Part shown: positions 1 through 11,428 of the stretch, piece by piece | Position numbering within the stretch: position 1 is the first letter of the stretch | Layout: every line of letters begins with the position of its first letter | From: SAR86 cluster bacterium | GTDB taxonomy: Bacteria; Pseudomonadota; Gammaproteobacteria; Magnimaribacterales; TMED112 | Assembly (NCBI GenBank): GCA_016779525.1 | Contig: JADHNL010000008.1 | Span: 1 to 47,633 of the forward strand | Length of the DNA: 47,633 nt | Direction of reading: 5' to 3' | Program-made: the position numbers and the translations under genes | Notes under the pieces: model-generated | Told to the model about the DNA's origin: nothing | Seen by the model: only the letters and a program-made list of their open reading frames with translations | Databases searched by the model: none

Positions 1-509
1 GGTCGTTTATCAAAATAGGCTGAATCGTACTCATCTGCCTCAATAACAAAATGTTCACCAGAGCTTATGCGCCACGAATTTAGTTTCCCGTTGGGCACGC
101 CGGCAATCAAATAACTTGGGTCCAAGCCTGCATTCTCTAAAGCGTGAGCAATTAATGTGGTCACTGAAGTTTTCCCGTGGGTACCACTAACTGCAATAAC
201 TTTTTTATTGGCTAATACATTTTGAAAAAGCCAATCTGGTGATGATTGAATACTTTTTCCTCTATTTAGAATCTCCTGCATTAGTTCATTATTCTTGGAG
301 ATAACATTCCCAACAATGTATATGTCTGCTTCGGAGAAATTTGACTTTACAAAGCCCTCCTTAAATTTAACTTCGGCATTTTTTAGCTTCTCTGACATTG
401 GAGGGTAAACTTTGTCATCTACGCCTATGACATCATGACCAAGTTCCTTTGCCATTAATGCAATATTGCCCATCAATGTCCCAGAAATTCCAAGAAAAAA
501 AACCTTCAT
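1..509 (-). CDS. mpl: UDP-N-acetylmuramate:L-alanyl-gamma-D-glutamyl-meso-diaminopimelate ligase, N-terminal part (runs off window start)
   Basis: Reverse-strand translation from ATG at 509 gives MKVFFLGISGTLMGNIALMAKELGHDVIGVDDKVYPPMSEKL...VIAVSGTHGKTSVTTLI; Mur-ligase P-loop GTHGKT and Mpl-like N-terminus. Confidence 0.88.
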   Translation of the reverse strand, partial: MKVFFLGISGTLMGNIALMAKELGHDVIGVDDKVYPPMSEKLKNAEVKFKEGFVKSNFSEADIYIVGNVISKNNELMQEILNRGKSIQSSPDWLFQNVLANKKVIAVSGTHGKTSVTTLIAHALENAGLDPSYLIAGVPNGKLNSWRISSGEHFVIEADEYDSAYFDKR

Positions 510-547
510 ACTTTTAGTAATTTTAATTGGAGTATATGATATCTGTC

Positions 548-1768
548 ATGAAAAATGCATTTTACGCACAATCTGGAGGAGTTACATCTGTAATAAATTC
601 TTCAGCGTATGGAGTTATCTCAGAGTTACAAGCTAGAGATAATTCAATCAATATTTTTGCTTCCCAAAATGGGATAGTTGGGCTTTTAGAAGATAAATTG
701 TATGACTTAGGCAAAACAAAAAAATCCATAGAACTTCTCAAAGACTCTCCTGCTGGAATGTTTGGCTCATGTCGCTATAAACTGCCTGCCCTTACAGAAA
801 AAGCTTTTTATGAAAATCTATTTCAAAAACTAGATCAAAAATCAATAAAGTATTTCTTTTATAACGGGGGCAATGATTCGGCTGATACTTGCCTAAAAGT
901 TTCGCAAGCTGCAAAAGATTTTGGGTATGAGCTTTACGCCGTTGCTGTGCCCAAAACCATTGATAACGACCTGGCTATAACTGACAATTGTCCTGGTTTT
1001 GGCTCTGTTGCAAAATACATTGCAACCTCTGCTAAAGAAGCCTCTCTAGACATTAAGTCGATGTGTAAAACTTCGACCAAAGTTTTTATTCTTGAAGTCA
1101 TGGGCAGGCATGCTGGATGGATTGCTGCTTCAGCTGAACTGGCAAATGACGCAAAAAATACATATGTTCATAAAATTCTCCTGCCAGAAGTCTCATTTGA
1201 TGAATCAAAATTCTTAGCTGGTGTTGAAGAGGATGTTAAGAATTATGGATACTCTGTAGTGGTGGCATCAGAGGGTCTAAAAGATAAGAATGGAGAAATT
1301 TATTCAGCATCAAGTGAAAAAGATTCCTTTGGCCATAGTCAATTAGGTGGGCTAGCGCCAAAAATTGCAAACTTAGTTAGCAATAATCTAAACCTTAAGT
1401 ATCATTGGTCTGTTTCAGACTACCTACAAAGAAGTGCTCGACATCTAGCTTCCAAGACGGATCTTGAGCAAGCGGTTGCTGTGGGTAAAAGAGCTGTTGA
1501 GTATGCTTTATCAGAAAAATCTGGGATTATGCCAGTAATTCAAAGAGTCTCACAAAAGCCATATCGCTGGTCTATAGGTGAGGGCAACTTAAAAGATATT
1601 GCCAATGAAGAAAAAGTTTTGCCAAATGATTACATATCAGATTGTGGATTTAGAATTACTCCAAAAGGAGTAGATTATTTGAGTCCTTTAATACAAGGAG
1701 AAGATTATCCAAGATTTGATAATGGTGTGCCCGCTTATGAGCAGCTAGATCTTCATTTAGCGGACTGA
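548..1768 (+). CDS. pfp: 6-phosphofructokinase, pyrophosphate-dependent type
   Basis: PFK fold motifs; GGNDS and PKTIDND carry the Asp/Lys residues typical of PPi-dependent rather than ATP-dependent PFK; likely start is MKNAFYAQSGG at 548. Confidence 0.87.
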   Translation: MKNAFYAQSGGVTSVINSSAYGVISELQARDNSINIFASQNGIVGLLEDKLYDLGKTKKSIELLKDSPAGMFGSCRYKLPALTEKAFYENLFQKLDQKSIKYFFYNGGNDSADTCLKVSQAAKDFGYELYAVAVPKTIDNDLAITDNCPGFGSVAKYIATSAKEASLDIKSMCKTSTKVFILEVMGRHAGWIAASAELANDAKNTYVHKILLPEVSFDESKFLAGVEEDVKNYGYSVVVASEGLKDKNGEIYSASSEKDSFGHSQLGGLAPKIANLVSNNLNLKYHWSVSDYLQRSARHLASKTDLEQAVAVGKRAVEYALSEKSGIMPVIQRVSQKPYRWSIGEGNLKDIANEEKVLPNDYISDCGFRITPKGVDYLSPLIQGEDYPRFDNGVPAYEQLDLHLAD

Positions 1769-2230
1769 ATGATTTAAATCGTTTACTTTGGACTTAAGGC
1801 ATTGAATTAAATCTTCAATTTCCTCTTCGTTTAAAAAGCTCCCAATGGGGAGCTTTTCTTTTTTATGTATAAGAAACACTTTCTTGGTTTGATCTTTTTC
1901 AACAATAAACTTTGAATGGAATCTTGCATATTTCTTTAACTTAGTTTTCTTATAAGAATTACTTAGATAAACATATAACTTATCTATAGCGATAGTTTGT
2001 GTTTGCTCAACCCAAGATCTATTGATGCGCAACACCATAAATAGCGCCAGTATTTCTAGCCCTGCAAAAGGCAAGATCATAACAGCTCCCACAAAAAAGA
2101 AACCAATTCCAAAAGTGATGCATAACAATGCAAGTAAGCCAAAAAAAACTATGTTGTTTGTAACTGTGGAGGAATTGTTTGGTTTAAGAGTAATGCTTAA
2201 TTTGTCTCCATGTTCCTTGGTACTTATCAT
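1757..2230 (-). CDS. DUF2244-like integral membrane protein
   Basis: 157 aa; two hydrophobic segments followed by PFAGLEILALF, resembling the DUF2244 family; overlaps the pfp 3' end convergently. Confidence 0.65.
   Translation of the reverse strand: MISTKEHGDKLSITLKPNNSSTVTNNIVFFGLLALLCITFGIGFFFVGAVMILPFAGLEILALFMVLRINRSWVEQTQTIAIDKLYVYLSNSYKKTKLKKYARFHSKFIVEKDQTKKVFLIHKKEKLPIGSFLNEEEIEDLIQCLKSKVNDLNHSVR
1834..1864 (+). terminator. Intrinsic terminator of pfp, located inside the DUF2244 CDS
   Basis: AAAAGCTCCC-AATG-GGGAGCTTTT perfect 10-bp stem followed by CTTTTTT. Confidence 0.8.
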
Positions 2231-2365
2231 TATTGTTATTTATTGGGTCATTTGATAAATAGCCAATATTCCTAATTATCTTGCAACTTAAATCACCCTC
2301 CAAAGATATTACTTTTAATTGTGCAGATGAAACTTATATATGAGAATACAATCTAAATTTTGCGT

Positions 2366-3691
2366 ATGAAAAAATATTTAATAACAATTTGTGCTTTTCT
2401 AACACTCTCACTGCACAGTGATGATTTATTATCAATTTACCAAGAGGCACTAGAAAAGGATCCCAACTATAACTTAAACAAGGCTGACCTCGATATAAGT
2501 GGAGAGTTTCTAAAGCAAGCCAGGTCAGGACTGGGGCCCAGACTTTCACTCTCCGGTGGAACCAATTGGAATGAGTACTACCAGGAAAGAGTTCTTCAAA
2601 ATGACTACAACACTTTTTCATATAACTTAAATTTATCTCAACCTTTATTTAGGTTGGATGCTTGGTTTAACTCAAGGAGAGCAAAGCAGAACATGGATGC
2701 AGCCGAAGCAAGGTTTGCTTATCAGCAACAAGATTTAATTATTAGAGTTACTGGAGCTTATTTTAATATTTTATCTGCAAGAGCGAGGCTTAAAACTGCC
2801 TCTGCAACAGAAAAAGCTTTAGAAAACCAATACCAACAAGTTCAAGAACGCTTTAATGTAGGGTCTGCTTCAAGAATAGAGTTGGCTGAAGCAAAAGCTG
2901 CTTTTAATCGTGCAACTTCAGACAGAGTGCTTGCTGAAGGGAACCTTGATATAAGCTTTGAGGAATTAAATTCCATTGTTGGTAGAAAAGTATCTCTAAT
3001 TGCACCCCTTTCGGATAAGGTGACTTTTGACTTGCCAACAGCATCAATTGATGCTGAAGTAGAGTCTGGGTTGGAAAATAATTTTTTAATTGTTGAGGCT
3101 AAAAAAAGGGTTAAAGCAGCAGAGGCAAATACAGCAGCACGAACAGCAAACTTTTTACCCAAAATAGATGCTAGTGCCAACGCCAATCGAAGAACTTCTA
3201 AGCAATATACCTTTGACGGCATTGATTCAGACGTTGGCATACCATTTAGAATTCCTCAGGAAACTGAAAATAGAAGCTTCTCTATTCAATTTTCATTACC
3301 ATTATTCACATCGGGTTTAAATTCATCGCAAAGAAGACAGGCGCTTCTAGAAGAAGTTAAGACCGAAGAACGATTGGTATTGGTTGAAAGGAGCATCATT
3401 CAACAAATTCGCTCACTCTATTCTGCATTAGAAACTTCCAAGCTTAATGTTGAATCGTTGACTGCATCTGAACAAAGTTCAAAAGATGCACTCGAAGCAA
3501 CAAGACTAGGCTATGAATTAAGCAGTAGAAATTTGATTGATCTTCTGCAAGCAGAACGCTCCTATGCAGATGTTCAGAATAGATTGGCCCAAGCAAAATA
3601 TGCATTTCTTCTTACCTCTCTGCAATACAAACAAGCAATTGGTACCCTAAAGCCAGAAGATCTCGTTGAGCTGAATAAATTCCTTGATTAG
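2366..3691 (+). CDS. tolC: TolC-family outer membrane channel protein
   Basis: Signal peptide, coiled-coil OMP-efflux repeats (e.g. FNVGSASRIELAEAKA, GYELSSRNLIDLLQAERSY). Confidence 0.88.
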   Translation: MKKYLITICAFLTLSLHSDDLLSIYQEALEKDPNYNLNKADLDISGEFLKQARSGLGPRLSLSGGTNWNEYYQERVLQNDYNTFSYNLNLSQPLFRLDAWFNSRRAKQNMDAAEARFAYQQQDLIIRVTGAYFNILSARARLKTASATEKALENQYQQVQERFNVGSASRIELAEAKAAFNRATSDRVLAEGNLDISFEELNSIVGRKVSLIAPLSDKVTFDLPTASIDAEVESGLENNFLIVEAKKRVKAAEANTAARTANFLPKIDASANANRRTSKQYTFDGIDSDVGIPFRIPQETENRSFSIQFSLPLFTSGLNSSQRRQALLEEVKTEERLVLVERSIIQQIRSLYSALETSKLNVESLTASEQSSKDALEATRLGYELSSRNLIDLLQAERSYADVQNRLAQAKYAFLLTSLQYKQAIGTLKPEDLVELNKFLD

Positions 3692-4503
3692 TGCCAGAAC
3701 TTCCAGAAGTTGAAACGACCAAAAGAGGTGTTGAACCTTACCTTCTAAACAATCGAATTACGAAGTGTTGGCATAGTGGCTTGTCTCTCAGAGTGCCTTT
3801 TGACAGCTCAAAATTTAATCTTATTAAAAACGACTTAATTACAGGTATCGAAAGAATTGCAAAATATATTGTCCTAAATTTTAAAAGTAAGAATAGGCTT
3901 GTTATACATTTAGGCATGACCGGCAACCTAAGAGTCAGCAAATTTTTAAAAAAGGTAAAACACGATCATATTGTTATGAACCTTGAAAATGGAAATTACC
4001 TAATTTACAACGATCCAAGAAGATTTGGTCTAGTTTCAATACTAGCAAATGAAGAGGAGTTCGCTATGTTAGATAACAATGCCGATGATCCATTCAGCGC
4101 AAAGATGACTCCCAAGTTATTGCTTTCTAAGATAAAAAATAAAAATACTACGATTAAAGCTATATTGTTGAACAATAAAATTATTTCTGGAATAGGTAAT
4201 ATTTATGCTTGTGAAGTGCTATTTAGGTCTGGCATATCGCCATTTACGCTTGGCAAAGACATTGATTTGGAGAAGTGCAAAGAAATATTAAAAAATGCCA
4301 AAAAAATTCTTAATAGTGCGATTAAATCCGGGGGTACAACTTTAAAAGATTATTTTAATGCAGAGGCTAAGCCCGGTTACTTCAAAATTAAGCTTAAGGT
4401 TTACGATAGAGAGGGAGAAGAATGTGCTGCTTGCAAAAGTTTGATTGCTAGAAGCATTCAAAATAATCGAAGCACCTTCCATTGCCTTAACTGCCAGCAT
4501 TAA
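3691..4503 (+). CDS. mutM: Formamidopyrimidine-DNA glycosylase
   Basis: PELPEVETTKRGVEP N-terminus, C-terminal zinc finger CAAC...CLNC; GTG start overlapping the tolC stop (TAGTG). Confidence 0.95.
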   Translation: MPELPEVETTKRGVEPYLLNNRITKCWHSGLSLRVPFDSSKFNLIKNDLITGIERIAKYIVLNFKSKNRLVIHLGMTGNLRVSKFLKKVKHDHIVMNLENGNYLIYNDPRRFGLVSILANEEEFAMLDNNADDPFSAKMTPKLLLSKIKNKNTTIKAILLNNKIISGIGNIYACEVLFRSGISPFTLGKDIDLEKCKEILKNAKKILNSAIKSGGTTLKDYFNAEAKPGYFKIKLKVYDREGEECAACKSLIARSIQNNRSTFHCLNCQH

Positions 4504-4990
4504 TTCTATTTTTTAATGCCCGTTTCACTACTGGATCAACAAACTTCCCTATCTTTCCTTGATAAGAAGCTATTTCTTTTACCATAGATGAAGATACAAA
4601 AGTTAGCTTATCATCGGCAGCAAAAAATACCGTTTCAATATCTTTGTTTTGCGATCTATTAATGCCTGCAATTTGAAATTCATATTCAAAATCTGACATA
4701 GCCCTGAGCCCTCTGATGATTGCTGAAGCTTTAATCTCTCTTGCTAATTCAACAGCGAGTTTTGAATCTAAGGCAATACATTGAACTTTTGGTGTGCTTT
4801 GATAAATATCACTGATTAACTTTTGCCTTTCATCTAAACTGAATAACATGTTTTTTGAACTATTTTTTAATACAGCTACAACAACCTTATCAAAGACGTT
4901 AAGCGCCTTCTTAATAATATCCATATGTCCTTTTGTGATTGGATCAAATGAACCTGGGTATAGTCCGATATTAGATAATTTTTTGCTCAT
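4487..4990 (-). CDS. coaD: Phosphopantetheine adenylyltransferase
   Basis: GLYPGSFDPITKGHMDII and IRGLRAMSDFEYEFQ motifs. Confidence 0.96.
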   Translation of the reverse strand: MSKKLSNIGLYPGSFDPITKGHMDIIKKALNVFDKVVVAVLKNSSKNMLFSLDERQKLISDIYQSTPKVQCIALDSKLAVELAREIKASAIIRGLRAMSDFEYEFQIAGINRSQNKDIETVFFAADDKLTFVSSSMVKEIASYQGKIGKFVDPVVKRALKNRINAGS

Positions 4991-5895
4991 GAATTCATAC
5001 TAAGAGATTTAGCTAGCGATGTGGTAAATTCCTCTTTTAAAATCTCCATATTTTTTATATTCGGATACGCTGGGCGAATAATAATTGCTATCTCGCGATG
5101 TGGCCCAGGGTCATCCAAAGGTAAAACTCTAAGATTCTTTCTAGGTTTTATTAGCTGATGTAAAGCGATCTGGGGGACAAGTGTTGATCCCATTTTGCCT
5201 GCAACCAATTCAATTAACGTAGAAAGATTCGATGCTTTTACTTGGTACTTATTTTGTTGCTTGATGTTGCAAGCAGCTAGAGCATGCTCCTTCAAACAAT
5301 GACCTTCCTCCAATAACATTAGATTTGCTTTCTTTATGCCATCAGAGTTAATTTGTTTTGCATTATCAATTAAGTTCTCATTATGCGTGACCCAGAAGAA
5401 CTCTTCACTCCAAAATTTAAAGCTCAGTAAACCCTTTATATCGTAAGGCAAAGCAATTATTGCCATATCAATTTCACCCTCTCTTACTTTTTCTAATATT
5501 TCATCGGACTTACCTTCAATAATATTCAGACTTATATCGGGATATTTTTTGTTGAGGTGCGGTAAAACAATCGGCAACAGATAAGGGCCAATAGTTGGAA
5601 TGATCCCCAATGATATGTCGTTAGTGCCAAGTCCACTTAAGGTATTGGAAATTTTTTCTAAATCATCGTATTGAATTTTGATAGCTCTAAGCTTTTCAAG
5701 AATGGTCTCACCTTTTTTTGTAATGAGAACTTTTTTATTGTCTCTTTCGAATACTTGAATATTTAAATATTTTTCAAGCTGAACAATCCCATTGCTTAGA
5801 GTTGAAGGTGAAACAAAGCAACTGTCGGCAGCTTTTTTAAAATTTTTATGTTTGGCTACTGATAATGCGTACTTTATTTGCTGATGCGATATCAT
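4987..5895 (-). CDS. oxyR: LysR-family peroxide-sensing regulator OxyR
   Basis: LysR HTH; GHCLKEHALAAC matches the OxyR redox-cysteine segment; divergent from katG. Confidence 0.92.
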   Translation of the reverse strand: MISHQQIKYALSVAKHKNFKKAADSCFVSPSTLSNGIVQLEKYLNIQVFERDNKKVLITKKGETILEKLRAIKIQYDDLEKISNTLSGLGTNDISLGIIPTIGPYLLPIVLPHLNKKYPDISLNIIEGKSDEILEKVREGEIDMAIIALPYDIKGLLSFKFWSEEFFWVTHNENLIDNAKQINSDGIKKANLMLLEEGHCLKEHALAACNIKQQNKYQVKASNLSTLIELVAGKMGSTLVPQIALHQLIKPRKNLRVLPLDDPGPHREIAIIIRPAYPNIKNMEILKEEFTTSLAKSLSMNS

Positions 5896-5932
5896 ATTCT
5901 ATTTTTTCGAATATAAAATGCAATAATATCAT

Positions 5933-5951
5933 ATTTTACAATACGTAAATT
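5933..5951. promoter_or_regulatory. Candidate OxyR/LysR-type dyad in the oxyR-katG intergenic region
   Basis: ATTTTAC-AATAC-GTAAATT inverted repeat overlapping the -35 region of a katG promoter with consensus -10 TATAAT at 5966-5971; not a match to the full OxyR consensus. Confidence 0.35.
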
Positions 5952-5965
5952 ATTTAATTAGACCC

Positions 5966-8133
<2,168 letters not shown>

Positions 8134-8153
8134 AGATATCGCATCTTTCAATA

Positions 8154-8178
8154 AAGGCTCCGCAAGGAGCCTTTTTTT
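8154..8178 (+). terminator. Intrinsic terminator after katG
   Basis: AAGGCTCC-GCAA-GGAGCCTT followed by a T-run. Confidence 0.85.
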
Positions 8179-9439
8179 ATTTCCTTAATTGAATAATTTT
8201 TTTATACGTTGCTGATCGCCATAGCCATTCCAAAGGCCCTGCTTGATACCTCTTAAGCCAATATCCTGAGAAATAAATTTGAAATACCCATATAGCAAGC
8301 ACAATGAGGTATAAGTTTGCACGACTTATCTCATTGACCAAACCAAATCCAACACCTGTAAATAGCACCATACAAATAATTGAATGCAGAATGTAATTGG
8401 TTAGAGCCATTCTTCCAACATTTTGTAATTTTTGTCTTATAACTTTAAAAACATCAGCTTTGATAACAATATTAACCACTGAGATATAGCCCAGTGCCAT
8501 CCCCAACCTACCAAGATCATATGAAGATAAGAACACCCTTGAATAACGATAGTCAAAACCCGATGAAGTAAATAAATACAACTCAATAAAGTTTACGGAT
8601 AATCCAATTGCAAAACTAACAACTGCTAACTTTTTATAGAAAGATAAACTTCGTTCTGCTTGAAGGATCCCCAATTTGAATAAAGCCATGCCTAAGACCA
8701 TCATTAAAAAAATATCCCAGAGATAAAATGGCAGAGAATAAATCACTATGTTCTTGCGCTCAGCGTTCCATTCAAAAACTTCTGCATAAGTGCCTCTTCT
8801 TTGCGACACTTCTGCATCTATCTCTGCTTCATTTGGTTGATAATTGACTCTAAATTCATCCCAAGCTTCAGCCCATAATACTTTCTCTTCCGTTATATCA
8901 GTTTGTTCAAATGAGTTCACCTCTACATAAGCATCTTTTGAATAAGTGATTACTTCTTTGCCAAGATAATTTAGAAATGCAGTGAAACATAAAATAGCAA
9001 CGGCAATTTTTAATAGAGTCTTGCCCGCCAAGTTTCTAAAATAATATAAGATAAATCCGGCAACCGCATAGGTAATCAATATATCGCCGTACCACAGCAG
9101 AAAATATGCATCAACTATCCCAAAACACAGTAAAAAAAAGTTTCTTCTTAAAAATAGTTTTTGATCTGCTTTTGATTTATTGGCACAGAACAGCACAATC
9201 CCAGCCCCAAAAAGAATAGAAAAAATTCCACGCATAGCGCCTTCAGCTGTAACTTCAATGAACCCCCATATGGCCCAATCTATTGTAAATGAATCAGGAA
9301 GATCCAATGAAGGATTGATGTAAGATTGAGACACCAATCCAAAGGCGATGATATTAAGCAATAAGATCCCCAGTAAAGAAAATCCTCTAACAACATCAAG
9401 CACCTCAATTCTTTGAGATTCAGTAACAGGAAATTGCAT
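8177..9439 (-). CDS. DUF418 domain-containing membrane protein
   Basis: IEVLDVVRGFSLLGILLLNI N-terminus, multiple TM segments, GRMALTNYILHS motif. Confidence 0.88.
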   Translation of the reverse strand: MQFPVTESQRIEVLDVVRGFSLLGILLLNIIAFGLVSQSYINPSLDLPDSFTIDWAIWGFIEVTAEGAMRGIFSILFGAGIVLFCANKSKADQKLFLRRNFFLLCFGIVDAYFLLWYGDILITYAVAGFILYYFRNLAGKTLLKIAVAILCFTAFLNYLGKEVITYSKDAYVEVNSFEQTDITEEKVLWAEAWDEFRVNYQPNEAEIDAEVSQRRGTYAEVFEWNAERKNIVIYSLPFYLWDIFLMMVLGMALFKLGILQAERSLSFYKKLAVVSFAIGLSVNFIELYLFTSSGFDYRYSRVFLSSYDLGRLGMALGYISVVNIVIKADVFKVIRQKLQNVGRMALTNYILHSIICMVLFTGVGFGLVNEISRANLYLIVLAIWVFQIYFSGYWLKRYQAGPLEWLWRSATYKKIIQLRK

Positions 9440-9474
9440 AGAAAAAATAATACCACATAGAAATTATTTGATAT

Positions 9475-9551
9475 TGGTGGGCCCGCCAGGACTCGAACCT
9501 GGGACCAATGGATTATGAGTCCACTGCTCTAACCAACTGAGCTACAGGCCC
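9475..9551 (-). tRNA. tRNA with CAT anticodon, probably tRNA-Ile2 (lysidine-modified) rather than tRNA-Met
   Basis: Cloverleaf GGGCCTGTAGCTCAGTTGGTTAGAGCAGTGGACTCATAATCCATTGGTCCCAGGTTCGAGTCCTGGCGGGCCCACCA, CCA encoded; C4-G69 and C5-G68 pairs favour a TilS substrate. Confidence 0.9.
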
Positions 9552-9579
9552 AAAGATGAAAATTGTAAAGTATTTTTAC

Positions 9580-11394
9580 TTACTCGTGTAGAAAACTTTT
9601 TAAGACATCTGATCTGGTTGGATGCCTCAATTTACGCAATGCTTTGGCTTCAATCTGCCTAATTCTTTCTCTTGTAACATCAAACTGTTTACCTACCTCT
9701 TCGAGGGTATGGTCATTGTTCATGCCTATTCCAAATCTCATTCTCAAAACTTTTGCTTCTCTAGCTGTTAACGATGCCAAAATTTCATCCGTGGCATCTT
9801 TAAGGCCGCGGATTGCGGCATCGTCAATAGGAGAATTAATTGAACTATCCTCAAGAAAGTCACCTAGATTTGAATCCTCATCATCGCCAATGGGTGTTTC
9901 CATGGAAATTGGCTCTTTGGCAATCTTCATGACTTTTCTCATTTTATCTTCAGGAATATCTAAACGTTTGGACATCTCTTCCGGTGTTGGTTCTCTGCCA
10001 ATTTCTTGCATCATTTGTCTTGATAAGCGGTTCAACTTGTTGATAGTCTCAATCATATGGACAGGGATCCTAATGGTTCTTGCTTGGTCAGCAATGGAAC
10101 GAGTAATTGCCTGCCTGATCCACCAAGTTGCATAAGTTGAAAACTTATAGCCTCTACGATATTCAAATTTATCGACTGCCTTCATCAAACCAATATTCCC
10201 TTCTTGTATTAAATCAAGGAACTGTAGGCCTCTGTTGGTATATTTTTTTGCTATTGAAATTACGAGTCGTAAATTTGCTTCTATCATTTCTTTCTTAGCG
10301 CTTAACAGACCACGATAGGCTTTATTTATTCTTCTGTTCAGCGACAGAATTTGGGTTACTGGCATTAAATTATTTTCATCAATGTTGATTAAATCTTTTT
10401 GAATTCTGATAAAGGTTGGTTTGATTTCTTCAATATCTTTCTTCTTAAACCTTTTATCTTTAGCTAACTTAGTAAGGAGTCTGACATTTATCAGATTATC
10501 TTCAACTAGATTTCTTGCTTCTTTGTTTGGTACTTTGATATTCTTAACAAGCATTATTTTTAATTCCTTTTCAAATGCACCAACTTGAGCTTTTCTCTCA
10601 GCAGGAATAAGAACCAAAGCATCGAATACCTTGGAGTTGAATTTTATTCTTTGGAATTCTTCTTTTAGTTTATCTAAGGCTTTTTGTGCTTTTGCATCAA
10701 GCTCACCACCATCCAATGACTTAACGTATTTGTTGTACTCTCTTTTTATAATCTTTATTTTTGCTTCGCATTCTTCAAAAGATATAACATTTGCCTCTTC
10801 ATCTTCATGGTCTTCATCAGAGCCGTTATTAGCTTCAACTGCTTCAACAAACTCTTCTTCTTTTAAAGCTTCTTCTGTCTCATCCAACATGAATCCAGAA
10901 ATTAAATCCTGAACTTTCTTCTCTCCGGCCTTGATGCGTCCAAAAAAGTCTAGAATATATTCAATACATAATGGATACTCGGCACACAATGAAAGCACCT
11001 CTTTCATTGCCGCTTCTATTCTTTTAGCAATATCTATTTCACCAGTTTTAGTTAAGAGGTCTACACTTCCCATCTCTCTCATGTACATTCGAACTGGGTC
11101 TGTAGTTCTACCAGATTCCATTTCCGTTTGCGATAAAGCTGCTACCGCATCTTCAGCTGCTAGATCATCAGTATCTTCATCTTCGCCAAGCATGAGCTCA
11201 TCTTCATCTGGAGTATTTTCAAAAACCTTGATCCCCATATCACGCAATACTTGAATGATCTCGTCGAAATTGTCCTCATCGGTTGAGCCATCTGGCAATG
11301 TGTCGGTAATGTCGGCATAAGTCAGGTAACCTTGCTCTCTGCCGAGCTGGATCAACTCTGCAATATCGTTTTGCGGTGAGGTTTTATCTGACAT
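9580..11394 (-). CDS. rpoD: RNA polymerase sigma-70 factor RpoD
   Basis: Regions 2-4: [50 protein letters not shown] ... [30 protein letters not shown]. Confidence 0.98.
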   Translation of the reverse strand: MSDKTSPQNDIAELIQLGREQGYLTYADITDTLPDGSTDEDNFDEIIQVLRDMGIKVFENTPDEDELMLGEDEDTDDLAAEDAVAALSQTEMESGRTTDPVRMYMREMGSVDLLTKTGEIDIAKRIEAAMKEVLSLCAEYPLCIEYILDFFGRIKAGEKKVQDLISGFMLDETEEALKEEEFVEAVEANNGSDEDHEDEEANVISFEECEAKIKIIKREYNKYVKSLDGGELDAKAQKALDKLKEEFQRIKFNSKVFDALVLIPAERKAQVGAFEKELKIMLVKNIKVPNKEARNLVEDNLINVRLLTKLAKDKRFKKKDIEEIKPTFIRIQKDLINIDENNLMPVTQILSLNRRINKAYRGLLSAKKEMIEANLRLVISIAKKYTNRGLQFLDLIQEGNIGLMKAVDKFEYRRGYKFSTYATWWIRQAITRSIADQARTIRIPVHMIETINKLNRLSRQMMQEIGREPTPEEMSKRLDIPEDKMRKVMKIAKEPISMETPIGDDEDSNLGDFLEDSSINSPIDDAAIRGLKDATDEILASLTAREAKVLRMRFGIGMNNDHTLEEVGKQFDVTRERIRQIEAKALRKLRHPTRSDVLKSFLHE

Positions 11395-11428
11395 TTTTGT
11401 TATATGCTTCTTAAATATTAAAAATCAA

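Noticed and set aside
2022-2255. 77-aa plus-strand ORF opposite DUF2244
   Set aside because: Overlaps the better-supported DUF2244 gene; no independent coding evidence
2842-3240. 132-aa minus-strand ORF within tolC
   Set aside because: Antisense to a clear tolC CDS; Ala/Ser/Leu-rich shadow translation with no recognisable domain
5891-5935. Direct repeat ATCATATT (5891-5898, 5928-5935) near oxyR
   Set aside because: Short AT-rich 8-mers in an AT-rich gap; first copy overlaps the oxyR start codon; no match to a known operator spacing
9552-9579. Weak GTAAA/TTTAC hairpin between rpoD and the tRNA
   Set aside because: Only a 5-bp AT-rich stem; not convincing as a terminator
9644-10135. 163-aa plus-strand ORF antisense to rpoD
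   Set aside because: Lies opposite a highly conserved rpoD segment; low-complexity Ser/Ile/Leu composition typical of antisense shadows
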